In this document: piece after piece, positions 7,961 through 16,661 of the stretch
Layout: the number at the start of each line of letters is the position of its first letter
How positions within the stretch are numbered: the first letter of the stretch is position 1
NCBI GenBank assembly: GCA_030831945.1
Contig: JAURKC010000019.1
Location: 79,827-143,826, forward strand
DNA length: 64,000 nucleotides
Direction: 5' to 3'
DNA from: Ferruginibacter sp.
Lineage (GTDB): Bacteria; Bacteroidota; Bacteroidia; Chitinophagales; Chitinophagaceae
The notes under the pieces: model-generated
The model's database searches: none
Told to the model about the DNA's origin: nothing
Seen by the model: the letters and a program-made list of their open reading frames with translations, nothing else
Program-made: the position numbers and the translations under genes

Positions 7961-9460
7961 GTGAAAAGAAAAAAATATTTACTTGAAAAAATAGAGGTCA
8001 CCGGTTATGCTGCCGAGGGCAAATCTCTTGCTCGCCAAGATGGCAAGGTTATTTTTATAGAAGGGGCGGTGCCTGGCGATGTGGTAGATGTATTTGTAAG
8101 CACCAATAAAAAAGATTACGGAGAAGGAAGGGCCACCCATTTTCATAAATATTCAACTGAAAGAACGGAGCCTTTCTGCCAACATTTTGGCACCTGTGGA
8201 GGGTGTAAATGGCAAATGCTGCCTTATCAAAAACAGCTTGAATATAAACAACAAGAAGTCGCTCAAAATTTTAGGCGAATTGGAAAAGTTGATTTGCCTG
8301 AAATGATGTCTATTGTTGGAGCAGATAACAGTATCCATTACAGAAATAAACTTGAGTTCACTTTCAGTAATAAAAGATATTTAACTGCTGAAGAAATAAA
8401 AACCTTGCCTCCTCCTGCACAGGGGCATAAAAAAGGAATTGAAAATGATGATTCTCTTTTGGATACTGCTCAAGAAAACGATTCAAAAAAAATTACTGAT
8501 GCCAATGGTAGAGGAGCACTTGGATTTCATGTGCCACGAATTTTTGACAAAATCATAGAAATACAAGAATGTTTCTTAATGGATGATGTCAATAATAAGA
8601 TTCGCAACAGTATCCGAAGCTTTGCGTTAGAAAATAATTATTCTTACTACGATATCAAACAACACACCGGCTGGTTGCGAAATATCATTATACGCTTTTG
8701 CCATACCGGTGAGCTGATGGTCAATATCTGTTTGGGTTATGAAGATGAACCAGCTACAAAAAACCTGCTAGATTTTTTATTGCAAGAAGTTCCCTCCATC
8801 ACCACTTTGCTTTATACCATCAATACAAAATGGAATGATACTATCTACGACCTTAGCCCTGTAGTATACCATGGTAAAGGGTTTGTAATAGAAAAGTTGG
8901 AAGATTTTTCTTTTAAAATAGGACCAAAATCTTTCTTTCAAACCAATACCCTTCAAGCTGAAAAGCTATATAGCATAACAAGAGATTTTGCAGGTCTTAC
9001 TGGAAATGAAATTGTTTATGACCTTTACTGTGGCACTGGCAGCATCGGTATTTTTGTAAGTAAGTTGGCAAAAAAAATAATTGGGGTAGAGGTTATTGCA
9101 GAAGCCATCGAGGATGCAAAAGTAAATGCTGCCCTAAATAATATTGAACACGCTGAATTTTTTGCAGGGGATGTTATAAAAATTTGCGATGATGAATTTT
9201 TTGCTAAACATGGTAGGCCAGATGTGGTGATTACTGATCCGCCTAGAGCAGGTATGCATGAAAAATTAGTGAATAAACTGCTCGAAATTGCAGCGCCTAA
9301 AATTGTATACGTTAGCTGCAATACTGCCACTCAAGCAAGAGATCTTGGACTGCTAAGTGAAAAATACAGCGTTGAAAAAATTCAGCCGGTAGATATGTTC
9401 CCACACACGCATCATATAGAATGTGTAGTTTTACTAAGGTTGAAAAATCCTGCTTCCTAG
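7961..9460 (+). CDS. rlmD: 23S rRNA (uracil-C5)-methyltransferase, RlmD/RumA-like
   Basis: A SAM-dependent m5U methyltransferase of the TrmA/RlmD family. Visible: an N-terminal TRAM-like OB domain (residues 8-60, GYAAEGKSLARQDGKVIFIEG); the four [4Fe-4S] cysteines Cys73, Cys79, Cys82 and Cys204; the SAM motif YDLYCGTGSIGIF (353-365); DPPRAGM (427-432); and the catalytic nucleophile Cys453 in VSCNTATQARDL. The iron-sulfur cysteines favour RlmD/RlmCD over TrmA. The GTG start directly follows a promoter motif. Odd feature: a hydrophilic insertion of about 45 residues (about 141-186) between the FTFSNKRY strand and the ALGFHVPR strand. Which uridine is methylated cannot be told from sequence. Confidence 0.88.
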   Translation: MKRKKYLLEKIEVTGYAAEGKSLARQDGKVIFIEGAVPGDVVDVFVSTNKKDYGEGRATHFHKYSTERTEPFCQHFGTCGGCKWQMLPYQKQLEYKQQEVAQNFRRIGKVDLPEMMSIVGADNSIHYRNKLEFTFSNKRYLTAEEIKTLPPPAQGHKKGIENDDSLLDTAQENDSKKITDANGRGALGFHVPRIFDKIIEIQECFLMDDVNNKIRNSIRSFALENNYSYYDIKQHTGWLRNIIIRFCHTGELMVNICLGYEDEPATKNLLDFLLQEVPSITTLLYTINTKWNDTIYDLSPVVYHGKGFVIEKLEDFSFKIGPKSFFQTNTLQAEKLYSITRDFAGLTGNEIVYDLYCGTGSIGIFVSKLAKKIIGVEVIAEAIEDAKVNAALNNIEHAEFFAGDVIKICDDEFFAKHGRPDVVITDPPRAGMHEKLVNKLLEIAAPKIVYVSCNTATQARDLGLLSEKYSVEKIQPVDMFPHTHHIECVVLLRLKNPAS

Positions 9461-9619
9461 TTAAACAACTTGCTTCTTTTATTGTTAACGGAGTGTTGAA
9501 TTTTAATGTTTGCAAACTTCTCTTTTTGACTATTTTGTAAATGCTTTCACAATTCCTTACTTTATGTATAATAAATCCAATAACAAATACGAAATTGCAG
9601 TTCAATCAATCATTTAGCA

Positions 9620-10318
9620 ATGGCATTTAATAATTACGGCAATCGATTCCAGCAAACAACTCCCATCGTTCTTAATTTAGTAATCATTAATGTTTTGGTT
9701 TACATGGCACAAATGGTTACTGGAGGAGATGCAGAACCCAACGCTGCAGCAGACCTTTTTGCTTTGCACCATTATAAATCTGTTTATTTTCAACCCTACC
9801 AGATAGTTACGCATATGTTCATGCATGGCGGTTTTTTTCATTTGCTGTTTAACATGTTTTCTCTTTGGATGTTTGGGTCTATGGTTGAAAGAGTTTGGGG
9901 ACCAAAAAGATTTTTAATTTTTTATTTTATTTGTGGACTAAGTGCAGGTTTTTTTCAACTTGGATCCTATGCCTACGATTTTTGGCAATATGATCACAAC
10001 ACATTAAGTCAAGAGTTATATACTTTATACCAAGCCAATCTAAGAAACGGTTACACGGTGGGGGCCTCTGGGGCTATTATGGGAATCCTTGCCGCCTTCG
10101 GATATTTATTTCCCAATACAGAAATGATCATCATTCCAATACCGGTTCCCATAAAAGCTAAATGGGCTATTTCAGGAATGATTGCCTTAGATGTTTTTGG
10201 TGGAGTAGTAAAAGTACAAGACGATAATATTGCTCACTTTGCTCATATAGGTGGCGCTGCCATAGGTTTTTTACTGGTGCTCATTTGGAATAAAACAAAC
10301 AAACAAAGTTTTTATTAA
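9620..10318 (+). CDS. Rhomboid family intramembrane serine protease (active-type)
   Basis: A 232-residue multi-pass membrane protein with the complete rhomboid set: HGGFFHLLFN containing His74 and Asn78, the nucleophile Ser150 in VGASGAIMG, and the catalytic His209 in AHIGGAAIG. The L1-loop-like WMFGSMVERVWGPKRF segment follows the second helix. It should cleave transmembrane substrates within the inner membrane; the substrate is unknown. A second, related rhomboid gene starts 55 bases downstream on the same strand, and the pair is probably co-transcribed. Confidence 0.9.
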   Translation: MAFNNYGNRFQQTTPIVLNLVIINVLVYMAQMVTGGDAEPNAAADLFALHHYKSVYFQPYQIVTHMFMHGGFFHLLFNMFSLWMFGSMVERVWGPKRFLIFYFICGLSAGFFQLGSYAYDFWQYDHNTLSQELYTLYQANLRNGYTVGASGAIMGILAAFGYLFPNTEMIIIPIPVPIKAKWAISGMIALDVFGGVVKVQDDNIAHFAHIGGAAIGFLLVLIWNKTNKQSFY

Positions 10319-10373
10319 AATTCAGTAGCATTTTGTAATGGCTATTGGTAAATTTATAGTTTAACTAATTGTA

Positions 10374-11306
10374 ATGGGAGAAACAGATAGATATTCGGAA
10401 TATAAACTACCAAAAAAACGATTAACCCTTGGTAATGATGGCAATGCCCTAGTTGCATTATTTACCTTTAATGTAATTTTCTTTTTATTATTGATTACCA
10501 TTCAGGTAGTCTATTTCTTTTTACAATCCAACCAGACCGCCTTTAACACACAGATTGTACAATACTTTGAGATGCCCGCCCAGCTTAGTAAATTAAGTGA
10601 GCGCCCCTGGACTATCCTAGTCTATATGTTTAGTCATACGGGCGTTATGCATATTTTAAGCAATATGCTATGGTTGTGGGCATTTGGATATATTTTACAA
10701 GAACTAACTGGTAATAAGAAAATTATTCCCATTTATATATACGGTGGTTTTGCCGGAGCGATTGCCTTTATTTTGGCTAACTACTTCATTCCGCCTTTAC
10801 AGCCTTTTATTGGAAGCGCGTCCTTGTTGGGGGCCAATGCCGCTACAATGGCCATTGCGGTTGCTACCACTTCGCTTGCTCCACAATATCGTTTTTTCAA
10901 AAATTTAAATGGCGGTATTCCTATTTGGGTACTCACCCTTGTTTATGTGCTGATTGATATTGCCGGTGTCGCCTCTTTAAGTGCTGCCTATAGTATATCC
11001 CATCTCTTTGGGGGACTGGCTGGATTTCTTTTTATTTATTTACTAGGAAAGAAAATTGACGGAAGTCTTTGGATGAATAGTATGTATAATTGGTTCATAC
11101 ATCTTTTTAACCCCTATAAACCTGCCACTAAAAATCGAATCAAAGAAACCGTTTTTTACAATGCCGGTGGAAGGAAGCCTTTCAACAAAACTTCTAATAT
11201 TACTCAGCAACGGGTAGACGAGATTTTAGATAAAATTAATCAAAAAGGTTACCAATTTTTAACTGCAGAAGAAAAGGATATTTTAAAAAGAGCGGCCGAA
11301 GATTAG
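10374..11306 (+). CDS. Rhomboid-like membrane protein lacking the catalytic serine (predicted pseudoprotease)
   Basis: The 310-residue protein has the rhomboid fold: HTGVMHILSNMLWLWAFG (His93, Asn97), six or seven hydrophobic segments, and SHLFGGLAG with the expected His210. At the position of the nucleophile the GxSx motif reads GANAAT: codon 155 (10836-10838) is AAT for Asn instead of Ser. All else looks intact, so this is probably a protease-dead rhomboid homologue. A soluble C-terminal helical extension (RVDEILDKINQKGYQFLTAEEKDILK) is seen in paralogues of this type. It follows the active rhomboid by 55 bases, so it could modulate that enzyme or its substrates. A sequencing error at one base could mimic this. 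Confidence 0.82.
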   Translation: MGETDRYSEYKLPKKRLTLGNDGNALVALFTFNVIFFLLLITIQVVYFFLQSNQTAFNTQIVQYFEMPAQLSKLSERPWTILVYMFSHTGVMHILSNMLWLWAFGYILQELTGNKKIIPIYIYGGFAGAIAFILANYFIPPLQPFIGSASLLGANAATMAIAVATTSLAPQYRFFKNLNGGIPIWVLTLVYVLIDIAGVASLSAAYSISHLFGGLAGFLFIYLLGKKIDGSLWMNSMYNWFIHLFNPYKPATKNRIKETVFYNAGGRKPFNKTSNITQQRVDEILDKINQKGYQFLTAEEKDILKRAAED

Positions 11307-11404
11307 TAAATACAAAACTATAGCCTCCATTATCAATCGGTTATTTTAAAAACAAGTTGCCCCTAAAAGCAAATTGTATAAACGGCATATCCTATCTTTA
11401 CTAC

Positions 11405-12562
11405 ATGCCAAAAAGCATTTTTCGAAGGCTAACAAAAAACATTTTTATCGTTACGAATGTAATGATAGCCGTCTTATTTTTAATTGGCTGCTATAGCGAA
11501 TTGTTTTTTTCTGCCTCCTCTTGGCCCGTTGGATTACTAACCTTGTCCTCGTTTTATTTATTACTACTCCTCTTGATTTTTTTTGTTTTCTGGTTGTTCG
11601 TTAAGCCAGCCTGGATACTTATTTTTTTAATCACCGCATCGCTTTCTTACAAGCATATAAATAATATTTTACCCTTTCGTTTTTCTTCGAACTTTCATCA
11701 AAAAAAACAACCCAACGATATTAGAGTGATGAGCTGGAATGTAGCACAGTTCAATATTATGAAATTTAAAAAGAGTCCCGATACATTTAATCAAATGATT
11801 CAATTGATTAATGATTACCAACCTGATATTGCTTGTTTTCAAGAGATGGTGAGCGGTGATACGCTTGCAGATCTGAACAATGCTTATTATCGTAAATATA
11901 GTTTTTTTTCAATTTTTGATTTTGCACATCGACTCAATTTTCCAAACTATTTTTATAGCTACCAATACAAGGATAATTTTTTAAGTCAACAACATTTTGG
12001 TAAAATTATTTTTTCTAAATATCCAATTGTCAATAAACAAACCATTAGTAATTTTCCTTTTGACTATAATTCTAATTTTCAATATGCTGACATAGTAAAA
12101 GGTAATGATACGATTCGTGTCTTTAATATTCATCTTCAATCTCTCCGATTGAGTAGTACTAATTTAGATTATATAGAAAACCCCTCGATAAAAACAGATA
12201 CAGATATAAAACGATCAAAAAATTTGATTACAAAATTCAAAACTGCTTTTCTAAAAAGAATTTCTCAAGCTGATAGAGTAAGAGTAGAAATTAACAAGAG
12301 TCCATACCAAGTTATTGTCTGTGGTGATTTTAATGATGTACCTAATTCCTATCCCTATGAAAAAATTGGTAACGGATTACAAGACGCATTTGTATTAAAA
12401 GGATTGGGAATAGGAAGAACCTTCAGCGGCATATCACCCACTTTGAGAATAGACAATATTTTTGTAGACAAGCGCTTTTCGGTTCGCCAATTTACCAGAA
12501 TTCCAAAAAAGCTAAGCGATCATTTTCCTATTATTACAGATATCGGGCTTCTTACAGAATAA
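11405..12562 (+). CDS. Membrane-anchored endonuclease/exonuclease/phosphatase (EEP) family protein
   Basis: About 385 residues. The first ~95 form two or three hydrophobic helices (IFIVTNVMIAVLFLIG, LLLLLLIFFVFWLFV), followed by an EEP metallo-hydrolase domain: VMSWNVAQFN, PDIACFQEM with the metal Glu, FNIHLQSL, VIVCGDFNDVPNS and LSDHFPIITD with the catalytic Asp-His. Bacteroidota carry many such proteins and their substrates are undefined. I use ATG 11405 rather than the TTG at 11357 because MPKSIFRRLTKN directly precedes the first membrane helix as positively charged start residues. The 98-base gap after the rhomboid may keep it in the same transcript. Confidence 0.85.
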   Translation: MPKSIFRRLTKNIFIVTNVMIAVLFLIGCYSELFFSASSWPVGLLTLSSFYLLLLLLIFFVFWLFVKPAWILIFLITASLSYKHINNILPFRFSSNFHQKKQPNDIRVMSWNVAQFNIMKFKKSPDTFNQMIQLINDYQPDIACFQEMVSGDTLADLNNAYYRKYSFFSIFDFAHRLNFPNYFYSYQYKDNFLSQQHFGKIIFSKYPIVNKQTISNFPFDYNSNFQYADIVKGNDTIRVFNIHLQSLRLSSTNLDYIENPSIKTDTDIKRSKNLITKFKTAFLKRISQADRVRVEINKSPYQVIVCGDFNDVPNSYPYEKIGNGLQDAFVLKGLGIGRTFSGISPTLRIDNIFVDKRFSVRQFTRIPKKLSDHFPIITDIGLLTE

Positions 12563-12572
12563 TTGAATGCAG

Positions 12573-12580
12573 TATATTTG
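12573..12580 (+). promoter_or_regulatory. -7 promoter element for cysS
   Basis: TATATTTG matches TAnnTTTG, 89 bases upstream of the cysS ATG. It implies a leader of roughly 80 nucleotides in which I recognise no T-box or other known element. Confidence 0.45.
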
Positions 12581-12669
12581 CATTGACTAACTAATAAATG
12601 AATTAGTATCGCAAAATGGACAAATCGCTATAAGGGTTTCAACATAAGTCCATAAAATAAATATTTATT

Positions 12670-14160
12670 ATGTCTTTAAAAATATACAATTCTTACAATC
12701 GTCAAAAAGAGACCTTTACTTCTATTACACCAGGACATGTGGGGATGTATGTGTGTGGTCCAACCGTAAGCGGAGAGAGCCATCTCGGTCATGCTAGGCC
12801 TTATGTAACTTTTGATTTTATCTATCGCTACCTTACGTATAAAGGGTATAAAGTTCGCTATGTTCGCAATATTACTGATGCTGGTCATTTTGAAGAAGAA
12901 GGGAAATTGGCGGAAGACAAAGTAACGGCTAAAGCGATTTTAGAAAAGTTAGAGCCTATGGAGCTGGTACAAAAATATACCAACTTATTTCATTGGGCGA
13001 TGTTACAACTTAATTGTATAGAACCAAGCATAGAGCCAACAGCCACTGGGCATATTGTAGAGCAACTGAACATGATAGAAAAAATAATATCAGCAGGATA
13101 TGCCTATGTAGTAAATGGTTCTGTTTATTTTGATGTTAAAAAATATGCCGCCAATCATGATTATGGAAAGCTAAGTGGAAGAATTATTGACGACCTGTTA
13201 GAAACTACTCGAGAGCTAGATGGGCAAGAAGAAAAAAGAGATAAGGCAGATTTTGCCTTATGGAAATCGGCCGCCCCTGAGCATATCATGCGTTGGAAAA
13301 GCCCGTGGGGTGAGGGTTATCCCGGATGGCATATTGAATGTTCTGCAATGGCCACCAAATATTTGGGCGCAGAATTTGATATTCATGGTGGAGGAATGGA
13401 TCTTCAGTTTCCTCACCACGAAAGCGAAATTGCTCAAAGTAAAATCTGTAATCATCACACACCGGCGAAATATTGGATTCATAATAATATGATAACGGTC
13501 AACGGCCGTAAGATGGGTAAAAGCTATAACAACCAGATTAAATTAACTGAGCTATTTGATGGAACACACCCATTACTTACACAGGCTTTTGATCCAATGA
13601 CGATAAGGTTTTTTATTCTTCAAAGTCATTATAGAAGTCCAATTGATTTTAGTAGCGAGGCATTACAATCCAGTGAAAAAGCTTTCAAACGCTTATGGGA
13701 GGCCTATGAGTTATTAAAAAATCTTTCCGCGCCTGATGGACAACCGGCTGCCGATTTAGCCTTAGAGGAAAAAGTTGTTTCCCAACTTCAAGAGCTAGAA
13801 ACTTTTATGGACGATGATTTTAGTACCGCAAAAGTACTGGCTAATTTATTTGAACTGGCTCCTGTCATTAATTCAATTAAGGATGGACACATCGCTATCA
13901 ACGCTATTTCCTCTTCTACACTTCAACTGATGAAGAAATCCTTTTCCATTTATTTGGAAGATATTATGGGATTAAAAAATGCTGCTGCTGAAAAAGGAAA
14001 TACATTAAACGGAGTAATGCAATTACTAATTGATATCCGAAAAGAAGCTAAGGAAAAAAAGGATTATGCAACTTCTGATAAAATAAGAAAACAACTACTT
14101 TCGCAAGGCATCATACTAAAGGATGAAAAGGATGGAAATATGAGTTGGGGTCTGGAATAA
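12670..14160 (+). CDS. cysS: Cysteinyl-tRNA synthetase
   Basis: A class I aminoacyl-tRNA synthetase that charges tRNA-Cys. Present are the HIGH motif variant HLGH (residues 38-41), KMGKS (281-285), and the zinc ligands expected in CysRS: Cys29 in VCGPTVSG, Cys224 in WHIECSAM, His249 and Glu253 in PHHESEIAQ. The C-terminal DALR-type helical domain and the final KDYATSDKIRKQLLSQGI segment are also typical. Length 496 is normal. Genes on either side are unrelated. Confidence 0.95.
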   Translation: MSLKIYNSYNRQKETFTSITPGHVGMYVCGPTVSGESHLGHARPYVTFDFIYRYLTYKGYKVRYVRNITDAGHFEEEGKLAEDKVTAKAILEKLEPMELVQKYTNLFHWAMLQLNCIEPSIEPTATGHIVEQLNMIEKIISAGYAYVVNGSVYFDVKKYAANHDYGKLSGRIIDDLLETTRELDGQEEKRDKADFALWKSAAPEHIMRWKSPWGEGYPGWHIECSAMATKYLGAEFDIHGGGMDLQFPHHESEIAQSKICNHHTPAKYWIHNNMITVNGRKMGKSYNNQIKLTELFDGTHPLLTQAFDPMTIRFFILQSHYRSPIDFSSEALQSSEKAFKRLWEAYELLKNLSAPDGQPAADLALEEKVVSQLQELETFMDDDFSTAKVLANLFELAPVINSIKDGHIAINAISSSTLQLMKKSFSIYLEDIMGLKNAAAEKGNTLNGVMQLLIDIRKEAKEKKDYATSDKIRKQLLSQGIILKDEKDGNMSWGLE

Positions 14161-14239
14161 AAATATTTAATCTGCTCGAGTGAATTTTATCGAGTTAAGA
14201 AAATTTGCTATCCTAATCAAAGGCAAAGCTGCTTTAAAA

Positions 14240-15481
14240 CTATTTCAACCAATTCATTTCAGGCACCTTTACAGGCACTTTAAAATAATTTAATCGAAGC
14301 GAATCGCTCCAACCATTGGGGTTTCTTTCAAAAGTTTTGCTGCTAAAAAATATCATTCCCTTCATGTTGGGTGTATTACGCATCGCAACTATTTGACGAG
14401 GTAACTGACTGAGTTCTTTCCAGGCGGGGTTGCTATTCGCTCGGTAAATGCCCATACCAACGTAACAATGTTTTCCGTAAGTATGATTGCTCCACCAAGA
14501 TAATAATACTTCATAAGGAGCAATGCGATGACCAAATTCCCAGTACAATTGAGGGGCTACATAATCAATCCAACCCTTTTTTAACCACAATAAAATATTA
14601 GCATACAAGTCGTCATAATTTGTTTGTGCGCCAATTGTACGACTTCCATCAATTGGGTCTTTGTCCTGATTTCGCCAAACACCAAAAGGACTAATACCAA
14701 ATTGACATTTTTTATTTTCCTTTTTAATCGTAGCGCTCAACTTAGAAATAATTGAATCGGTATTACTTCTTCTCCAATCATCCTTCGTCAAACCAGCACC
14801 ATATTTTCTAAACGTAGCTTCGTCAGGAAATTCTTTGCCAGGAATTCTATAAGGATAAAAATAATCATCAAAATGAATGGCATCCACATCGTATCTACTT
14901 ACCACGTCTGACACCACCTGTGTTACATATTGCTGCGCCTCCTTATTACCAGGATCAAAATATCGCTTATCTCCATAAACCAAAAACCATTCAGGATGTA
15001 CTTTAGTAATATGAGTAGCAGACAAAGAAGGGTTGGTTAAATTAAATTCAGCTCTATAGGGATTCAACCAAGCATGAAATACCATTCCTCGTTTATGCGT
15101 TTCCGATATCATAAATGCCAGCGGATCATAATAAGGCGAAGGTGGTTGTCCCTGAATGCCTGTTAGCCATTGACTCCAAGGTTCATAGGGCGAAGGATAA
15201 AAAGCATCGGTACAAGGTCTTATTTGAACTACCAAGGCATTGATTCCGTTGCGCTGGTGCATATCTAGCATTTTAATAAAGGATGCCTTTTGAGAATTAC
15301 TGTTATAATCTCCTTTAGTAGGCCAGTCAATATTATCGACCGTCGCTATCCATACGCCCCTAAACTCTGGTTTAGTTTGTGCTGATAATGACAATATGAT
15401 GAAAGAAAAAACAACAGCCGAAAGAACGCGTACAATTTTGTTAGCACAATTTGATAACGTATTTAGAAAAAATAATTTCAT
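14240..15481 (-). CDS. GHL10 / DUF187 family glycoside-hydrolase-like protein (exported)
   Basis: A secreted TIM-barrel protein of the GHL10 (YngK, DUF187) family. The start at 15481 gives KLFFLN then a hydrophobic signal segment VVFSFIILSLSAQ. The domain opens with the family signature FRGVWIATVDNIDWP, followed by INALVVQIRPCTDAFYPSPYEPW, GMVFHAWLNPYRAEF, YDVDAIHFDDYFYPY (Asp-Asp catalytic-type strand) and WIDYVAPQLYWEFG. The longer frame adds nine residues ahead of the signal peptide. Family members act on peptidoglycan-like or other glycans, but the substrate here is not known. Single gene, convergent with cysS, no clear terminator hairpin in the 79-base gap. Confidence 0.85.
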   Translation of the reverse strand: MKLFFLNTLSNCANKIVRVLSAVVFSFIILSLSAQTKPEFRGVWIATVDNIDWPTKGDYNSNSQKASFIKMLDMHQRNGINALVVQIRPCTDAFYPSPYEPWSQWLTGIQGQPPSPYYDPLAFMISETHKRGMVFHAWLNPYRAEFNLTNPSLSATHITKVHPEWFLVYGDKRYFDPGNKEAQQYVTQVVSDVVSRYDVDAIHFDDYFYPYRIPGKEFPDEATFRKYGAGLTKDDWRRSNTDSIISKLSATIKKENKKCQFGISPFGVWRNQDKDPIDGSRTIGAQTNYDDLYANILLWLKKGWIDYVAPQLYWEFGHRIAPYEVLLSWWSNHTYGKHCYVGMGIYRANSNPAWKELSQLPRQIVAMRNTPNMKGMIFFSSKTFERNPNGWSDSLRLNYFKVPVKVPEMNWLK

Positions 15482-15591
15482 TTGGAATGCTTGGTTATTG
15501 ATCACCAAAAAATCGAACCATTAGTATTTTTTAATTACTTATTAATTATTAGTCGGTTTCGGATTTGGTAAAACTAAATTAATATTTCCGT

Positions 15592-16620
15592 TTAAAGAAG
15601 GTCTTTATCTACTTTAATAGAAAACTCATTCATATAAATTTTTAAGAAAATAATAAAATAGCTTATAAGTAATGGGCCAAAAATTAAACCCATAAAGCCA
15701 AATAATTGTAGCCCCACGACTACCCCTAATATAGTGATCATTGGGTGGACATTGCCAATTTTTTTTAGCAATACCAATCGAGTGATATAGTCTACATTAC
15801 CCGTTACTATAATACTATAAATAGTAAGCCCTGTGGCAGTAGCTGCATGGTTCATTGAATACAAATAGATAACTAGTGGCACCCAAACAATCATCGTTCC
15901 CACTAAAGGAAAAAACGCAAATACTCCGGTTACAAATCCCCACATTCCCCAATCTTTAACGCCAAAAATAAGATAGCCAATAGCAGCAAAAAGACCCTGT
16001 ACAATACATATGATGGGTATTCCGATCGCATTCGCTCTTATCATAGTGTCTGTCTCGCTAGCAAGCTTAGCTACATTTTCTGATTTAAGCGGAATAATAT
16101 GATTTAAATATTTTTCTACCTGCTTACCACTATACAATAAGTAGTATAACAAAAAAAACAGCATTAACAAGTTGGCTAACACATTTGCGGTACTATTTAA
16201 AAAGGTAGGTATATAAGTTGCAATTTTTTTTGCTATAGATTCTGCGCTGGTGGCAGTAAAAAATTGTTGGCCAGTAAGGGCTTCGATTTTTTTTGAAATT
16301 ATTTCAAGACCCGTAACCACAGCTTGTTGATTATTAATCAATGAATATATTTTCGGAGAAACCAATAACACTGTAAAATAGATAGGCACAGAAATAACAA
16401 TGATGGTCGATATAATAAATAAAAGTGCCGTTAAACCCTTTGGCCATTTTTTTTGAACAGTTAGTTTTTCATACCACTTACGAAGCAAAATATATAAGGT
16501 TACTCCTCCTAAAAACCCAGGTAAAAAAATATATAACTCGGTAATCAGCATTCCCCCCAACAAAATAATCAATCCCAGCAGCAGGACCTGTCGCAAATGA
16601 TTATTAAACATGGTGGGCAT
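15592..16620 (-). CDS. AI-2E family transporter (UPF0118/PerM-like)
   Basis: A 342-residue integral membrane protein with about seven or eight hydrophobic segments in the AI-2E exporter family arrangement: two N-terminal helices, a helical soluble loop (about residues 85-150), then LLMLFFLLYYLLYSG, the conserved GIPIICIVQGLFAAIGYLIFG region, GVFAFFPLVGTMIVWVP, and TRLVLLKKIGNVHPMITILGVVVGLQLFG. These last blocks are the family's most conserved parts. Despite the name, most members have no demonstrated autoinducer transport; some are ion antiporters. Single gene between GHL10 and the radical SAM gene. Confidence 0.88.
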   Translation of the reverse strand: MPTMFNNHLRQVLLLGLIILLGGMLITELYIFLPGFLGGVTLYILLRKWYEKLTVQKKWPKGLTALLFIISTIIVISVPIYFTVLLVSPKIYSLINNQQAVVTGLEIISKKIEALTGQQFFTATSAESIAKKIATYIPTFLNSTANVLANLLMLFFLLYYLLYSGKQVEKYLNHIIPLKSENVAKLASETDTMIRANAIGIPIICIVQGLFAAIGYLIFGVKDWGMWGFVTGVFAFFPLVGTMIVWVPLVIYLYSMNHAATATGLTIYSIIVTGNVDYITRLVLLKKIGNVHPMITILGVVVGLQLFGFMGLIFGPLLISYFIIFLKIYMNEFSIKVDKDLL

Positions 16621-16661
16621 AAAGTAAATTTAGTTAATTAATTGCAATGCAGTAACAGGTT

